From Rathayibacter sp. VKM Ac-2879 (GTDB lineage: Bacteria; Actinomycetota; Actinomycetes; Actinomycetales; Microbacteriaceae): a stretch of 64,000 nt of DNA. Positions within the stretch are counted from its first letter, which is position 1; every line of letters starts with the position of its first letter. The stretch lies in assembly GCF_015351245.1 (NCBI RefSeq), contig NZ_JADKSO010000004.1, positions 186,001-250,000 of the forward strand, written 5' to 3'. Shown here in pieces: positions 35,250 through 44,838 of the stretch. The notes beneath the pieces are model-generated. The model ran no database searches, had not been told where the DNA came from, and worked only from the letters and a program-made list of their open reading frames with translations. Made by a program: the position numbers and the translations under genes.

Positions 35250-36431
35250 TCAGCGTCGGGGCAGCCGTACACCGGCGAGTGCCGTCAGGGCGAGCAGAGC
35301 GAAGGCGGAGGCGAACGCGGCAGAGGGCGAGGCGGCGTCGGCGAGAGCGCCCGCGAGCAGCGGCCCGAGGACGCCGCCCAGGTCGGAGGCCGCCTGGAAC
35401 ACCGCGACCGGGGTGCCCCCGCGCCCGCCGGAGGCATCGCCCACGAGCGCGCCCGGGGCCGTCCCCATGAAGGCGGCGGCCGCACCGTACACGCACAGCA
35501 GCACCACGAGCAGCCAGAGTTCCGAGACGAACGGCATCGCCAGCATCGCGAGCGCGGCGGTCGCGAAGCCTCCGATCAGCGCCGGACGCCGCCCGACGGT
35601 GTCGACGAAGCGTCCGGCGGGCGCGAGCGCCATCGTCTGGACGACGGCGGCGATGGCGAAGGCCACTCCCGTCCACGCCGGTTGCCCGCCGAGTCCCTCG
35701 ACGACCAGCACGGGGACGAGCGTCGCACGTACGCCCATCGCCGACCAGCCGAGCGCGAAGTTGGCGAGCACCGCGCTCTGGTAGCGGCGGTCGCGCACCA
35801 CCTCGCGGAGGGTGCGCGCGTTCGCCGCGGCGCTCGCCGTGCCTCCGCGCTCGGGCTTCGCGAGGAGCATGAGCCCGACGAGGCCGGCGATCGCGAGGGT
35901 GCCCGCGTAGAAGAAGAACGGTGCGGTCAGCGAGATCGCGGTCAACACTCCGCCGACCGCAGGGCCGGCCATTCCGCCGAGCAGGAAGCCGCCCTGGTAG
36001 AAGCCGAGCGAGCGTCCTCGTCGCTCGGCCGGGGCAGTGCGCAGGAGGAGCGTCATCGCCGAGACGGTGAACATCGCTGAGCCGATGCCTCCGGTCCCGC
36101 GCAGCAGCAAGAGCTGCCCGTAGTCGCTGGCGACACCGACGAGTGCGCTCGAGACGGCGACGATGCCGATGCCGGTCGCGAGCACGACGCGCTCGCCGAG
36201 ACGGTCGACCAGGGGGCCGACGAACGGGTTCGTGACCAGCCGCATGAGCGCGAACGCCGCCACGACCGCGCCGACGGCCGTGAAGTCGACGCCGAAGCTG
36301 CGGACGTAGGTCGGCAGGACCGGGACGACCACTCCGAAGCCGAGCATCACGAAGAAGGCGACGACCCCCAGCACCACGACATCGCGAGGGAGGCGCTCAC
36401 CTCGCGTTCCGGCTCGCCTCGGGAATCGCAC
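35250..36431 (-). CDS. MFS transporter
   Basis: 393 residues with 12 hydrophobic helices. DVVVLGVVAFFVMLGFGVVVPVLPTYVRSFG is the MFS TM1 region, NPFVGPLVDRLGERVVL the A-motif in loop 2-3, and RGRSLGFYQGGFLLGGMAGPAVGG the TM5 antiporter-like motif. It is probably a drug or metabolite efflux pump. TAGCGT (36438-36443, minus strand) ends six bases before GTG 36431, so the mRNA is probably leaderless. Confidence 0.9.
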   Translation of the reverse strand: MRFPRRAGTRGERLPRDVVVLGVVAFFVMLGFGVVVPVLPTYVRSFGVDFTAVGAVVAAFALMRLVTNPFVGPLVDRLGERVVLATGIGIVAVSSALVGVASDYGQLLLLRGTGGIGSAMFTVSAMTLLLRTAPAERRGRSLGFYQGGFLLGGMAGPAVGGVLTAISLTAPFFFYAGTLAIAGLVGLMLLAKPERGGTASAAANARTLREVVRDRRYQSAVLANFALGWSAMGVRATLVPVLVVEGLGGQPAWTGVAFAIAAVVQTMALAPAGRFVDTVGRRPALIGGFATAALAMLAMPFVSELWLLVVLLCVYGAAAAFMGTAPGALVGDASGGRGGTPVAVFQAASDLGGVLGPLLAGALADAASPSAAFASAFALLALTALAGVRLPRR

Positions 36432-36486
36432 CCGACGACGCTACCCGCTCGTGCGCCTCCCGCCCAGCCCGGACGGTGTCGTGACG

Positions 36487-37782
<1,296 letters not shown>

Positions 37783-37936
37783 ACTGAACGGCCTTCCGTC
37801 GCGAGGGGAGCGCAGACGGAGAGAGACGTTCGCGATTCCCCCGTAGCGACTCGTCTCCGGTGCAGTGTGCCGACCGTACTCCTCGCCATTCGGGCAGGAA
37901 GAGGGGGTTGACCTCTCGCCGTTTCAGACCCGGTGG

Positions 37937-39157
37937 CTACCGTTTCGCCGGGCCCGCACCGATCGCCCAGACCCGCGGGGGCAGCGCCCCGGACACCGCG
38001 TGATCTCCCACGATCCGCGCCTTGAACACCCACGGGTTGTGGCTTGCCGCCGTGCGCGCGTTACGCCAGTGCCGGTCCAGGTTCTTGCGCGTGCTGACCC
38101 CGGAGGCGCCGAGCGCGTCGAAGAGATCGGAGGTCGCGCGGGTGGCGAGCTGCGTCAGGATGATTTGCGCCTGCGCGGTCTCGAGCTCCGCGAGATCGTT
38201 GAGGTGCTCCTCCTCCTCGAGATCGTCGGCGAGCGCAGCGTCGTAGGCGCGCTGGAGGGAGTGGGCCGCCCGCTCGACGATCGCGGCGCCCGCGTAGGCG
38301 GCGGCGGAGACCTGGCCGACGATCTGCAGGATCTGCGGGTCGGCGGCGAAGGAGTCGGCGTTGCCGTGCGAGAAGATGCGCGTGCGAGCGCGCACCTCGG
38401 CCGCGATCTCGCGCTCGCCCGCAGCGATCGACCCGGCGAGCACGGCGAGCAGCACCGCCTGGTAGAACGCGGTCTGGTAGCGGAAGCGCGTCTCGAAGTC
38501 GATGACGTCCTCCGCGGCGACCACCGCGTCCCTGAAGGTGCTCGTGCCCGAGCCGGTCCCGCGCTGACCGAAGCCGTCCCAGTCGTCCGAGTGCTCGACT
38601 CCGCTCTGCCGGGCATCGACGATCGCGATGACCTTCTGCCCCGTGTCGCTGCGCTGGGCGAAGGCGTCGATCCAGTCGGCGAAGATACTGCCGGTCGAGT
38701 AGTACTTGGTGCCGTTCACGTGGAAGCGCGAGGGATCGCCTTCGATGGGGGTCACCTTCGTCAACACGTCGCCGATTGCGACGGCGCCGACCTCGGTCCA
38801 GGCGTTGCCGCCGAGCTGGCCGGCGGTGAAACGCTGGAGCCAGCGCTCACGCGTGCCGTCGGTGGCGAGGAGGCGGTCCTCGACGAGCGCGAAGTGCCCC
38901 CGCAACGCCTGCGGGATGTTCGAGTCGGCCGCGGCCAACTCGGTCAGCAGCCGAAACAGCTGCGGGAGGCTCGCCCCCGCGCCGCCCGCCTCGACCGGCA
39001 CTCGCACCGCGCCGAACCCGGCGTCGGCCAGCGCTCGGATCTGTTCCGCGGGCAGCTCCCGCGCGCTCTCGCGGGCCGCGGCTCCCGCGGCGATCTCGGC
39101 GAACAGCGGCCTGAACCGCCCTGCCAGTTCCTCATAGTCGACGCTCGTTGCACTCAT
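37937..39157 (-). CDS. acyl-CoA dehydrogenase-like flavin monooxygenase (DszC/SfnB type)
   Basis: 406 residues. It has an acyl-CoA dehydrogenase fold: an N-terminal helical domain with RALADAGFGAVRVPVEAGGAG, a middle beta domain with TKYYSTGSIFADWIDAFAQ, and a C-terminal helical domain ending FDALGASGVSTRKNLDRHWRNARTAASHNPWVFKARIVGDHAVSG. The last motif is that of the DszC/SfnB group, which oxidises sulfur compounds with reduced flavin rather than dehydrogenating acyl-CoA. Substrate not resolved. TAGCGT (39165-39170, minus strand) lies seven bases ahead of ATG 39157, giving a leaderless mRNA. Confidence 0.87.
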   Translation of the reverse strand: MSATSVDYEELAGRFRPLFAEIAAGAAARESARELPAEQIRALADAGFGAVRVPVEAGGAGASLPQLFRLLTELAAADSNIPQALRGHFALVEDRLLATDGTRERWLQRFTAGQLGGNAWTEVGAVAIGDVLTKVTPIEGDPSRFHVNGTKYYSTGSIFADWIDAFAQRSDTGQKVIAIVDARQSGVEHSDDWDGFGQRGTGSGTSTFRDAVVAAEDVIDFETRFRYQTAFYQAVLLAVLAGSIAAGEREIAAEVRARTRIFSHGNADSFAADPQILQIVGQVSAAAYAGAAIVERAAHSLQRAYDAALADDLEEEEHLNDLAELETAQAQIILTQLATRATSDLFDALGASGVSTRKNLDRHWRNARTAASHNPWVFKARIVGDHAVSGALPPRVWAIGAGPAKR

Positions 39158-39297
39158 CGCCCCGACGCTAGCCCGCCTGCCCGAGGCCGCTCGTCTCGAT
39201 GACCTCGCGTTACTCCGCACTCCCGGCTTCCTCGTCTCTTTGCCCGCCCGTCGCCCGCCGGACATCGGGGCGACACCCGGCGTCTTCCCACGCTGCC

Positions 39298-39333
39298 TAG
39301 CGTCACGGCATGGCGGCGGCGGTGAGCGGATGA
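39298..39333 (+). promoter_or_regulatory. promoter and leaderless mini-ORF ahead of GH92
   Basis: TAGCGT (39298-39303) ends six bases before ATG 39310, which opens a seven-codon reading frame (MAAAVSG). Its TGA at 39331-39333 overlaps the GH92 start ATG at 39330. The layout suggests that ribosomes load on a leaderless mini-ORF and pass to GH92 by an ATGA overlap. Confidence 0.5.
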
Positions 39334-41537
39334 TCGAGCACGTCGATCCGTTCCTCGGCACGGAGGCGACCGCGCTCCCCGAGCCCACCGGGCTCGCCGC
39401 GACGTGGTGGTCGCCCAAGCCCCAGATCGGCAACACGCATCCGGGAGCGACGTACCCGCTGGGCATGGTCTCTGCGTGTTCCTACTCTGGCGCCTACCCC
39501 ACGGGCTACGGCCGCTACGATCTCGCGCTCGAGGGCGTGCCGCCGACGCTGCACGACGGGCTGGTCGCCTCCGGGTTCACCCATTTCCAGCAGTCCGGCA
39601 CCGGTGCGATCCGCAAGTACTACAACTATCTCCGAGTCACGCCGATGGTGGAGCCGCTCGACGAGCTGGGCCGGTCGTGGGCGCTTGAGGACGAGGTGGC
39701 CGAACCCGGCTACTACGCAGCCACCCTCTCCTCGGGGGTGCGTGCCGAGCTGACGGTGGGCCCGGCCTCGGCCGTGCACCGCTATACGTTCCCGGAGCAT
39801 CGCAGCGCGCGCGTCGTCGTCGATCTGTCGATGGGCGGCCTCGCAATCGCATCCGGTGCCACCGTCCCGCTCCGCGCGCAGCTGCACTCGGTCTCTCCCG
39901 GAGTGGCCGCAGGAGAGGTCGTCATGGAGGGTGCGCCGCTCGCGGTGCATCTCGAGTGCGACGCGCTGCAGTGGCGGCAGATGCTCTGGTACGACCGCCG
40001 GCTGATGCCGGGCGGCACCCGGCTCGACTTCGACCACATCCGTCCGACGACCCTCCGCCCGTTCGGGTTGATGTGGGCCGGGCCGAGCGTGGCGGGCCAG
40101 ACCGTCGAGCTGCGAATGGGCTTCTCGCTGAGGGGACCCGAGCGTGCCCGCGAGAACCTGCACCGCGACGTCCCGCCGACCGGGGGCGGCTTCGACCAGA
40201 GACGCGACCGCACCCGCAAGACCTGGCGCAAACGCCTGCGCACGATCGCCGTCGATACCCCCTCCGCTGAGCGCGAGACCGTGTTCTCCACCGCTCTCTA
40301 CCACTCGCTCATCAAGCCGTGCCTGGCTCCCTCCGAGAGCCCTTTCTGGCCCTCCGACGGCCCGTTCGTCTTCGATATCAGCACGATGTGGGACATCTAC
40401 CGGACGCAGCTGCCCCTCCTGAGCACCCTCGTACCGGAGCGCGCCGTCGAGATCGCCGCGGCCCTCCTCACCATCTGCGAGGAGGAGGGCAACTTCCCGA
40501 TCGGCTATCGAATGGCGAAGGGAAGCGATCGGTTCTCTCGTCAGGGGAGCGCCCTCGCGCACACCTTCCTCGCCGATCTCTGCCGCCTCGGTCTGCCCGG
40601 CATCGACTGGGACGCGGCGCTCGTGCACATGGCCGAGGATCTCAAGCGGATGTACGGCGAGGAGTTCCTTGCGGCAGGCGAGGCGCATCCGATCAGCCAT
40701 ACCCTCGACCTGGCGCACGGCTACTGGTGCACCGCCGTCGTCGCCCGCCATGTCGGCGACCGAGAGCTCGCCGAGCAGCTGGAGCAGCGCGCGGCCCAGT
40801 GGGTCAACGCCTTCGATCTGCGCTCGGGCCTGCTCAAGGACTCCACGTACTACGAGGGCACCCGACACAACTACTCCTTCCGCCTGCTGCACGACATGGC
40901 GGGGCGTATCGCTCTGAGCGGTGGTGAGGAGGGGTTCGTCGCTCAACTCGACACCTTCTTCGGCTACGAGGCGGAGGCGGTCACTCAGCCGGGCCTGCGC
41001 CCCGACCGTGCCGAGATGCTCGCGGGCGCCGAGCTCGGGCGCTTCGAGGGGCTGAACAACGAGCCGGACATGGAGGCGCCGTGGGCGTACCACTACGCCG
41101 GTCGCCCTGATCGCACGGCGGAGATCGTGCACGGAGTCCTGCACCAGCGCTTCGGCACGGGTCGCGGCGGTCTGCCGGGCAACGACGACTCCGGAGGCCT
41201 CAGCTCATGGTTCGTCTGGGCGAGCCTGGGCCTGTTCCCGGTCGCGGGACAGGGCGTGGTGCTCGTCAACGCTCCCGCCTTCGCGCGCGCTTCGGTCGCC
41301 GTGGGCACGGCCGACTTCGAGATCCGCACGACCGGCTTCGTGGAGCCCGTCCCCGGCGGCCCTGTGCAGTACGTGCAGGCGGCCGAGCTCGATGGTGTCC
41401 CGCTTCTCTCGAGTTCCCTCGATCTCTCCGTCCTGCATCGTGGCGGCGAGCTGACGGTCCACCTCGGCGCGGAGCCGTCCGAGTGGGCGACCCGGCCCGA
41501 GCACCGCCCGCCGTCGTTTCCAGCGCCCCGGCGCTGA
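39330..41537 (+). CDS. glycoside hydrolase family 92 (alpha-mannosidase-like)
   Basis: 735 residues. GH92 motifs are clear: an N-terminal IGNTHPGATYPLGMVSACSYSG, a central FDISTMWDIYRTQLPLLSTL and a C-terminal GGLPGNDDSGGLSSWFVW, the Ca2+/catalytic-loop signature. Family members are Ca2+-dependent exo-alpha-mannosidases. Unlike most, this one has no signal peptide, so it is probably cytoplasmic and acts on imported or intracellular mannosides. A GT4 glycosyltransferase gene follows 32 bases downstream with its own strong ribosome binding site, suggesting a two-gene glycan operon. ATG 39330 is the first start that gives the conserved MIEHVDPFLGTE opening. Confidence 0.93.
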   Translation: MIEHVDPFLGTEATALPEPTGLAATWWSPKPQIGNTHPGATYPLGMVSACSYSGAYPTGYGRYDLALEGVPPTLHDGLVASGFTHFQQSGTGAIRKYYNYLRVTPMVEPLDELGRSWALEDEVAEPGYYAATLSSGVRAELTVGPASAVHRYTFPEHRSARVVVDLSMGGLAIASGATVPLRAQLHSVSPGVAAGEVVMEGAPLAVHLECDALQWRQMLWYDRRLMPGGTRLDFDHIRPTTLRPFGLMWAGPSVAGQTVELRMGFSLRGPERARENLHRDVPPTGGGFDQRRDRTRKTWRKRLRTIAVDTPSAERETVFSTALYHSLIKPCLAPSESPFWPSDGPFVFDISTMWDIYRTQLPLLSTLVPERAVEIAAALLTICEEEGNFPIGYRMAKGSDRFSRQGSALAHTFLADLCRLGLPGIDWDAALVHMAEDLKRMYGEEFLAAGEAHPISHTLDLAHGYWCTAVVARHVGDRELAEQLEQRAAQWVNAFDLRSGLLKDSTYYEGTRHNYSFRLLHDMAGRIALSGGEEGFVAQLDTFFGYEAEAVTQPGLRPDRAEMLAGAELGRFEGLNNEPDMEAPWAYHYAGRPDRTAEIVHGVLHQRFGTGRGGLPGNDDSGGLSSWFVWASLGLFPVAGQGVVLVNAPAFARASVAVGTADFEIRTTGFVEPVPGGPVQYVQAAELDGVPLLSSSLDLSVLHRGGELTVHLGAEPSEWATRPEHRPPSFPAPRR

Positions 41538-41569
41538 CCACTACCCCTTTCGCCGATCAGGAGGAGCCC

Positions 41570-42880
41570 ATGGACCAGAGCACGCACGCCCAGACGGTGC
41601 AGAACCGACTCGTGATCGTCGTCCGCGCCGATCCGGTGATCTGCGGCCACTCGGTGGAGGCGCGCAATATCGCCGAGACCGCTCTCGAGCGCGGTTTCGA
41701 CGAGGTGCGCATCGTCACGTGGCCGATCGACCGCCTGGAGGCAGCCGGTCTCCCGCTCAAGCCGCAGGACGCGGTCCTGCCGTACAGCGACGGCATCGTG
41801 GTCGAGCGTCCCGGCCCCGTCGGCGACTACAAGGTGCCCGACGGACGCTGGACGGCCGGCATGACCGGCCGCCTCGTCGAGTTGTTCACCGACGGGGTGC
41901 CCACCGTCTGCCTCTCCCTCTATCTCAGTCCGCACACCCTCGTGGTGACGGATGCTCTGCGTGCCGCCTGGAGCACGGGCCTCCCTGTCGACGTCACGAC
42001 CATCGCCGAGGCGGTCGGCTCCGATGTCACCAATGTCGTGCGTCGGGCCGTGGAGGAGGGGCGCCTGGGTGCTGCCGCGCACATCTTCTCCTCGTACCTC
42101 GCGCAGGACCACTGCGTTGCCGTCTCCGAGTACACACGCACCCTCGTCATCGAGGAGGCGGAGCGGGTCGACGCCACGCATGGCACCCGCTTCGCGCCCC
42201 AGCTGCGCGCGAGGGTCGGCATCTCCTACCCCGCGATCGACGCCGACGCCTATCTCGATCTCGAGCCCGCCGCCGTCGATGCGATCCTCCGTGCTCGCGG
42301 GCTGCGCCCTGGCGGCTATGTGCTCTTCCTCTCCAGGCTCACGGAGGCGAAGGGAGTCGAGGACCTCATCGCCGGCTATGAGCGCAGCCGAGTCCACGAG
42401 CAGCACGATCTGATCATCGCGGGCCGGGGCCCTCAGGAGGCGGAGCTGCGCCGCGTCGCTGCCGCCTCACCGCTCGCGCACCGCATCCGTTTCCTCGTCG
42501 ACGTGGGCGACTCCGAGAAGCCCGCCCTGATGGCGGGGTGCTCGGCGTTCGTGCTGCCCAGCAAGCCCCGGCCCGAGTTCGTCGAGACCTTCGGCATCGC
42601 GCTCGCAGAGAAGATGCTCGCGGGAGGGGGACCCATCATCACGACGCTGACGGGAGGCATCGGCGAGGCGATCGGTGAGCACGCTTTCATCACGCCCGTC
42701 GAGGACCCGGACGCGATCGCCGCGCTGCTCGACCATGCGGTGCTCGAGCTCGACGAGGAGGAGCGTCGTCGGCGCTCGGAGGCTGCCCGCGCCTTCGCTC
42801 TGCAGTTCGATCGCCGCGTGGTCTTCGACCGTCTCTTCGCGCGAGTGGCCCGTCCGGTGCAACCCGAGCCGGCCCTGTGA
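41570..42880 (+). CDS. GT4-family glycosyltransferase
   Basis: 436 residues. A GT-B fold is indicated by ICGHSVEARNIAETALERGFDEVRI at the N terminus and, in the C-terminal donor domain, VLFLSRLTEAKGVEDLIAGYE, IIAGRGPQEAELRRVA, and the E-x7-E-like FVETFGIALAEKMLAGGGPIITT. It is a retaining glycosyltransferase using a nucleotide sugar in the cytoplasm. GAGGAG lies just ahead of ATG 41570. Its link to GH92 suggests turnover and synthesis of the same glycan. It shows some sucrose-synthase-like order but is much shorter. Confidence 0.87.
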   Translation: MDQSTHAQTVQNRLVIVVRADPVICGHSVEARNIAETALERGFDEVRIVTWPIDRLEAAGLPLKPQDAVLPYSDGIVVERPGPVGDYKVPDGRWTAGMTGRLVELFTDGVPTVCLSLYLSPHTLVVTDALRAAWSTGLPVDVTTIAEAVGSDVTNVVRRAVEEGRLGAAAHIFSSYLAQDHCVAVSEYTRTLVIEEAERVDATHGTRFAPQLRARVGISYPAIDADAYLDLEPAAVDAILRARGLRPGGYVLFLSRLTEAKGVEDLIAGYERSRVHEQHDLIIAGRGPQEAELRRVAAASPLAHRIRFLVDVGDSEKPALMAGCSAFVLPSKPRPEFVETFGIALAEKMLAGGGPIITTLTGGIGEAIGEHAFITPVEDPDAIAALLDHAVLELDEEERRRRSEAARAFALQFDRRVVFDRLFARVARPVQPEPAL

Positions 42881-42902
42881 GGGCTCTGGCGAGCGCTTGG
42901 CT

Positions 42903-43014
42903 GTAGTTCCTCGGGACGGTGCCGACCGGGGACGTGGGTGTGAAGACCTCCGGACCGCGCCGGACTCGGCGTCCCCCTCCTGCACGAGGCGTCCGCCATC
43001 TCCCGAGGAACTAC
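42903..43014. repeat. 112-bp element bounded by 14-bp perfect inverted repeats
   Basis: GTAGTTCCTCGGGA (42903-42916) and its exact reverse complement (43001-43014) flank 84 bases. The inner part holds GGGGACG and CGTCCCC, which pair in turn, so the whole can fold as a long branched hairpin. The right arm covers the stop codon of the next minus-strand gene. It could be a shared terminator of converging genes or a MITE-like remnant. Confidence 0.55.
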
Positions 43015-43301
43015 GCTGAGCGCTCCTCCGCCTCCCGCGCCGCGGCCAGCGCGATGCGGTGCAGGACGAAGCGGAGGGTGAAGCTGCGGCGTTCGCCTAC
43101 TCCCGAGACGCGCTGGGCCAGCACGCGGATGCCCAGAACCGCGACCACGCGCCACTCTTCGGCGGCGTCGCCGACGACGGCGGTGAAGACATCGCCGGAG
43201 GCGAGGGGTGGGACGGAGTCTGCCGTGGAGTCGAGCGGGGAGCTGGGCGGGCCTGGCGCGGGGTCGCCGGATGCCGCGGGATTCGTTGTCTCGATCGTCA
43301 T
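43011..43301 (-). CDS. small hypothetical protein
   Basis: 96 residues. AGGAG precedes ATG 43301. The first 35 residues are Pro/Ser-rich and the rest looks folded (DVFTAVVGDAAEEWRVVAV, then SFTLRFVLHRIALAAAREAEE). No family recognised. The stop lies inside the right arm of the inverted repeat ending at 43014. Confidence 0.55.
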   Translation of the reverse strand: MTIETTNPAASGDPAPGPPSSPLDSTADSVPPLASGDVFTAVVGDAAEEWRVVAVLGIRVLAQRVSGVGERRSFTLRFVLHRIALAAAREAEERSA

Positions 43302-43357
43302 GGCGCCGGCTCCTGGAGCGTGGCGGGCCTCTCGTGTCGAGATGGAGTGTCACGCGC

Positions 43358-43399
43358 CCGATCGCCGAGGCGTGGAGTTGCTCCGGCCTCGGCGATCGG
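43358..43399. terminator. strong hairpin between two small minus-strand genes
   Basis: A 14-bp perfect stem (43358-43371 with 43386-43399) and a 14-base loop lie in the 296-bp gap between the DUF7882 stop and the next minus-strand gene. No T run follows, so a terminator or a 5'-leader structure for the gene at 43301 are both possible. I see no gene in this gap. Confidence 0.45.
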
Positions 43400-43597
43400 T
43401 CATGCGTACGGCGCGAGGGTCGAGCCCGCCGAAACGACCCCCAGCCGCTCTCGAAGTGTAGGGGCGCTCACCTTACGACTCACCCGGAACTGGCGCGAAT
43501 TGTCAACCTCTTGCGGGCGAGATCTAGAGGAGTGGCTGATCGGCCGCGTGGATCGGGCCTGACGCATCCCATGACGCCCTCGACGCGACGCTCTGAG

Positions 43598-43939
43598 TCA
43601 GGCGGCGGGTTCGGCCCGGCGCAGGGGGACGGCCTGCGTTGCGGTCGGCTCCGGGACGATGCGCAGGCCGGCGCCGCTGTTGGCGCGCTCCATGAGAGCC
43701 TCCACCCACTCGGGGTTGATCGTGGGCTGGCGGCTGCCCTTGAACTCGAACTGGATCGGGATCGTGGGGTGCATCCAGACGCCGCGACGGCCGGTGCCCG
43801 CCTGCGGGCTGGCGTCCAGTGTGAGCAGGAAACGCTCGTCACGACGGAACTTGTTGACGATGACGATCTGGAGGTGGGCGAGGGCTCGATCCTCGACCTC
43901 CATGGCGGCGGGCGGCGTGCCGTACAGGATGTTTCCCAT
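43598..43939 (-). CDS. DUF7882-family small protein
   Basis: 113 residues. The pattern MGNILYGTPPAAMEVEDRALAH, then LQIVIVNKFRRDERFLLTLD, then GRRGVWMHPTIPIQFEFKG and NPEWVEALMERANSGAGLRIVPEP is one I recognise as a Microbacteriaceae family now called DUF7882, often misannotated as ligase-associated. Function unknown. GGAGACC precedes ATG 43939. The promoter region upstream holds three CTAG sites shared with the nearby MarR and kinase genes. Confidence 0.8.
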   Translation of the reverse strand: MGNILYGTPPAAMEVEDRALAHLQIVIVNKFRRDERFLLTLDASPQAGTGRRGVWMHPTIPIQFEFKGSRQPTINPEWVEALMERANSGAGLRIVPEPTATQAVPLRRAEPAA

Positions 43940-43988
43940 GGTGGTCTCCGATCGATCGAGCGTGCGCTGGTACGCCACCACTGTATCG

Positions 43989-44017
43989 CTAGTTTGACTC
44001 TCTACTAGAGAAGCTAG
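43989..44017. promoter_or_regulatory. CTAG-palindrome cluster upstream of the DUF7882 gene
   Basis: Three CTAG tetramers (43989, 44005, 44014) in 29 bases: GCTAGTTTGA, CTACTAGAG and AAGCTAGTT. The outer two form an inverted repeat around the middle one. This is AT-rich for the region and matches sites near 44693, 44718 and 44781-44803, suggesting a common operator, probably of the MarR protein at 44682. Confidence 0.45.
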
Positions 44018-44091
44018 TTACTTCGAGACATCGCTCATTCGATTGCGACCCTCGCCAAAGGACCGATCGCGCGGAGCCGTCGAGGTCTCGG

Positions 44092-44682
44092 TCAGGCGCG
44101 ACGGCGCTCGTGCGCCGTGTCCGGCCGCTCGGCGTCGAAGTCCGTGTCGCTCGCCGCGTCGGACAGGCGTGCTGGATCGCTCGACTCCGCAGGCAACTCG
44201 ACGATCTCGCGCATCGTGTCGAGGAAGCGGATCACGGTGCCTGCCTCTGAGGGGTTGAGGCGCTCGGCGGCCTCCAGCATCCGACGATGCATCTCGTCGA
44301 GAGTCGCGCGCACCTCCCGATGCGAGGCGGCAGTGGCCACGATGCGAATCGCACGCCGATCGCTCGGGTGCGGCTCGCGGACGACGTGTCCGCTCTTGAC
44401 CAAGCGATCGATGAGGACGGTCGTCGACGCGGAGGAGATGCCGAGGTAGGCGGCCAGGTCTTTCGGGCTGACGTGCTCGCCCTTCTGCTGACGGCGCATG
44501 AGGAACTGCACGGCGAGCAGATCGTTCTCGCCCATGCCCATCGAGCCGCGGGTGCGGCGACGCATCGCTGCCTCCGCCGTGCGGAAGGCGCGCATCGAGG
44601 CGAGGACTTCGACGGCTCCCGGCTCGGTCGCCTCTCCCGAGTACCAGAAGGCCCCGGAGAGCTTCTGCGTGACCTCGTCCAT
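44092..44682 (-). CDS. MarR-family transcriptional regulator
   Basis: About 196 residues from ATG 44682. The winged helix reads RGSMGMGENDLLAVQFLMRRQQKGEHVSPKDLAAYLGISSASTTVLIDRLVKSGHVVREPHPSDRRAIRIVAT, including the DRR wing signature. TAGACT (44690-44695, minus strand) ends seven bases before the ATG, so the mRNA is probably leaderless, and the box lies in the palindrome GTCTAGAC, fitting autorepression. It stands between the DUF7882 gene and a divergent protein kinase, both with similar CTAG sites. Confidence 0.9.
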   Translation of the reverse strand: MDEVTQKLSGAFWYSGEATEPGAVEVLASMRAFRTAEAAMRRRTRGSMGMGENDLLAVQFLMRRQQKGEHVSPKDLAAYLGISSASTTVLIDRLVKSGHVVREPHPSDRRAIRIVATAASHREVRATLDEMHRRMLEAAERLNPSEAGTVIRFLDTMREIVELPAESSDPARLSDAASDTDFDAERPDTAHERRRA

Positions 44683-44780
44683 GACGGACAGTCTAGACAA
44701 TCGTGTAGCAAGAAGATCTAGTGATGCCAAACCCCCTCCAGACCCTTGCCTCCGATCGCCAGACACCGCTAAGAAGACGG

Positions 44781-44803
44781 TAGCTAGTCAGATGAACTAG
44801 CTA
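44781..44803. promoter_or_regulatory. perfect inverted repeat upstream of the kinase gene
   Basis: TAGCTAGT (44781-44788) and ACTAGCTA (44796-44803) with a seven-base spacer, 35 bases ahead of the kinase start. A good candidate operator for the neighbouring MarR protein. Confidence 0.5.
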
Positions 44804-44838
44804 TCTGCCGCACAGCGGACGACGAATCGGAGGTCGCG

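Noticed and set aside
39303-41144. A 613-codon minus-strand frame opposite GH92
   Set aside because: The plus strand has complete GH92 motifs; the minus frame is Arg/His-rich and has no domain.
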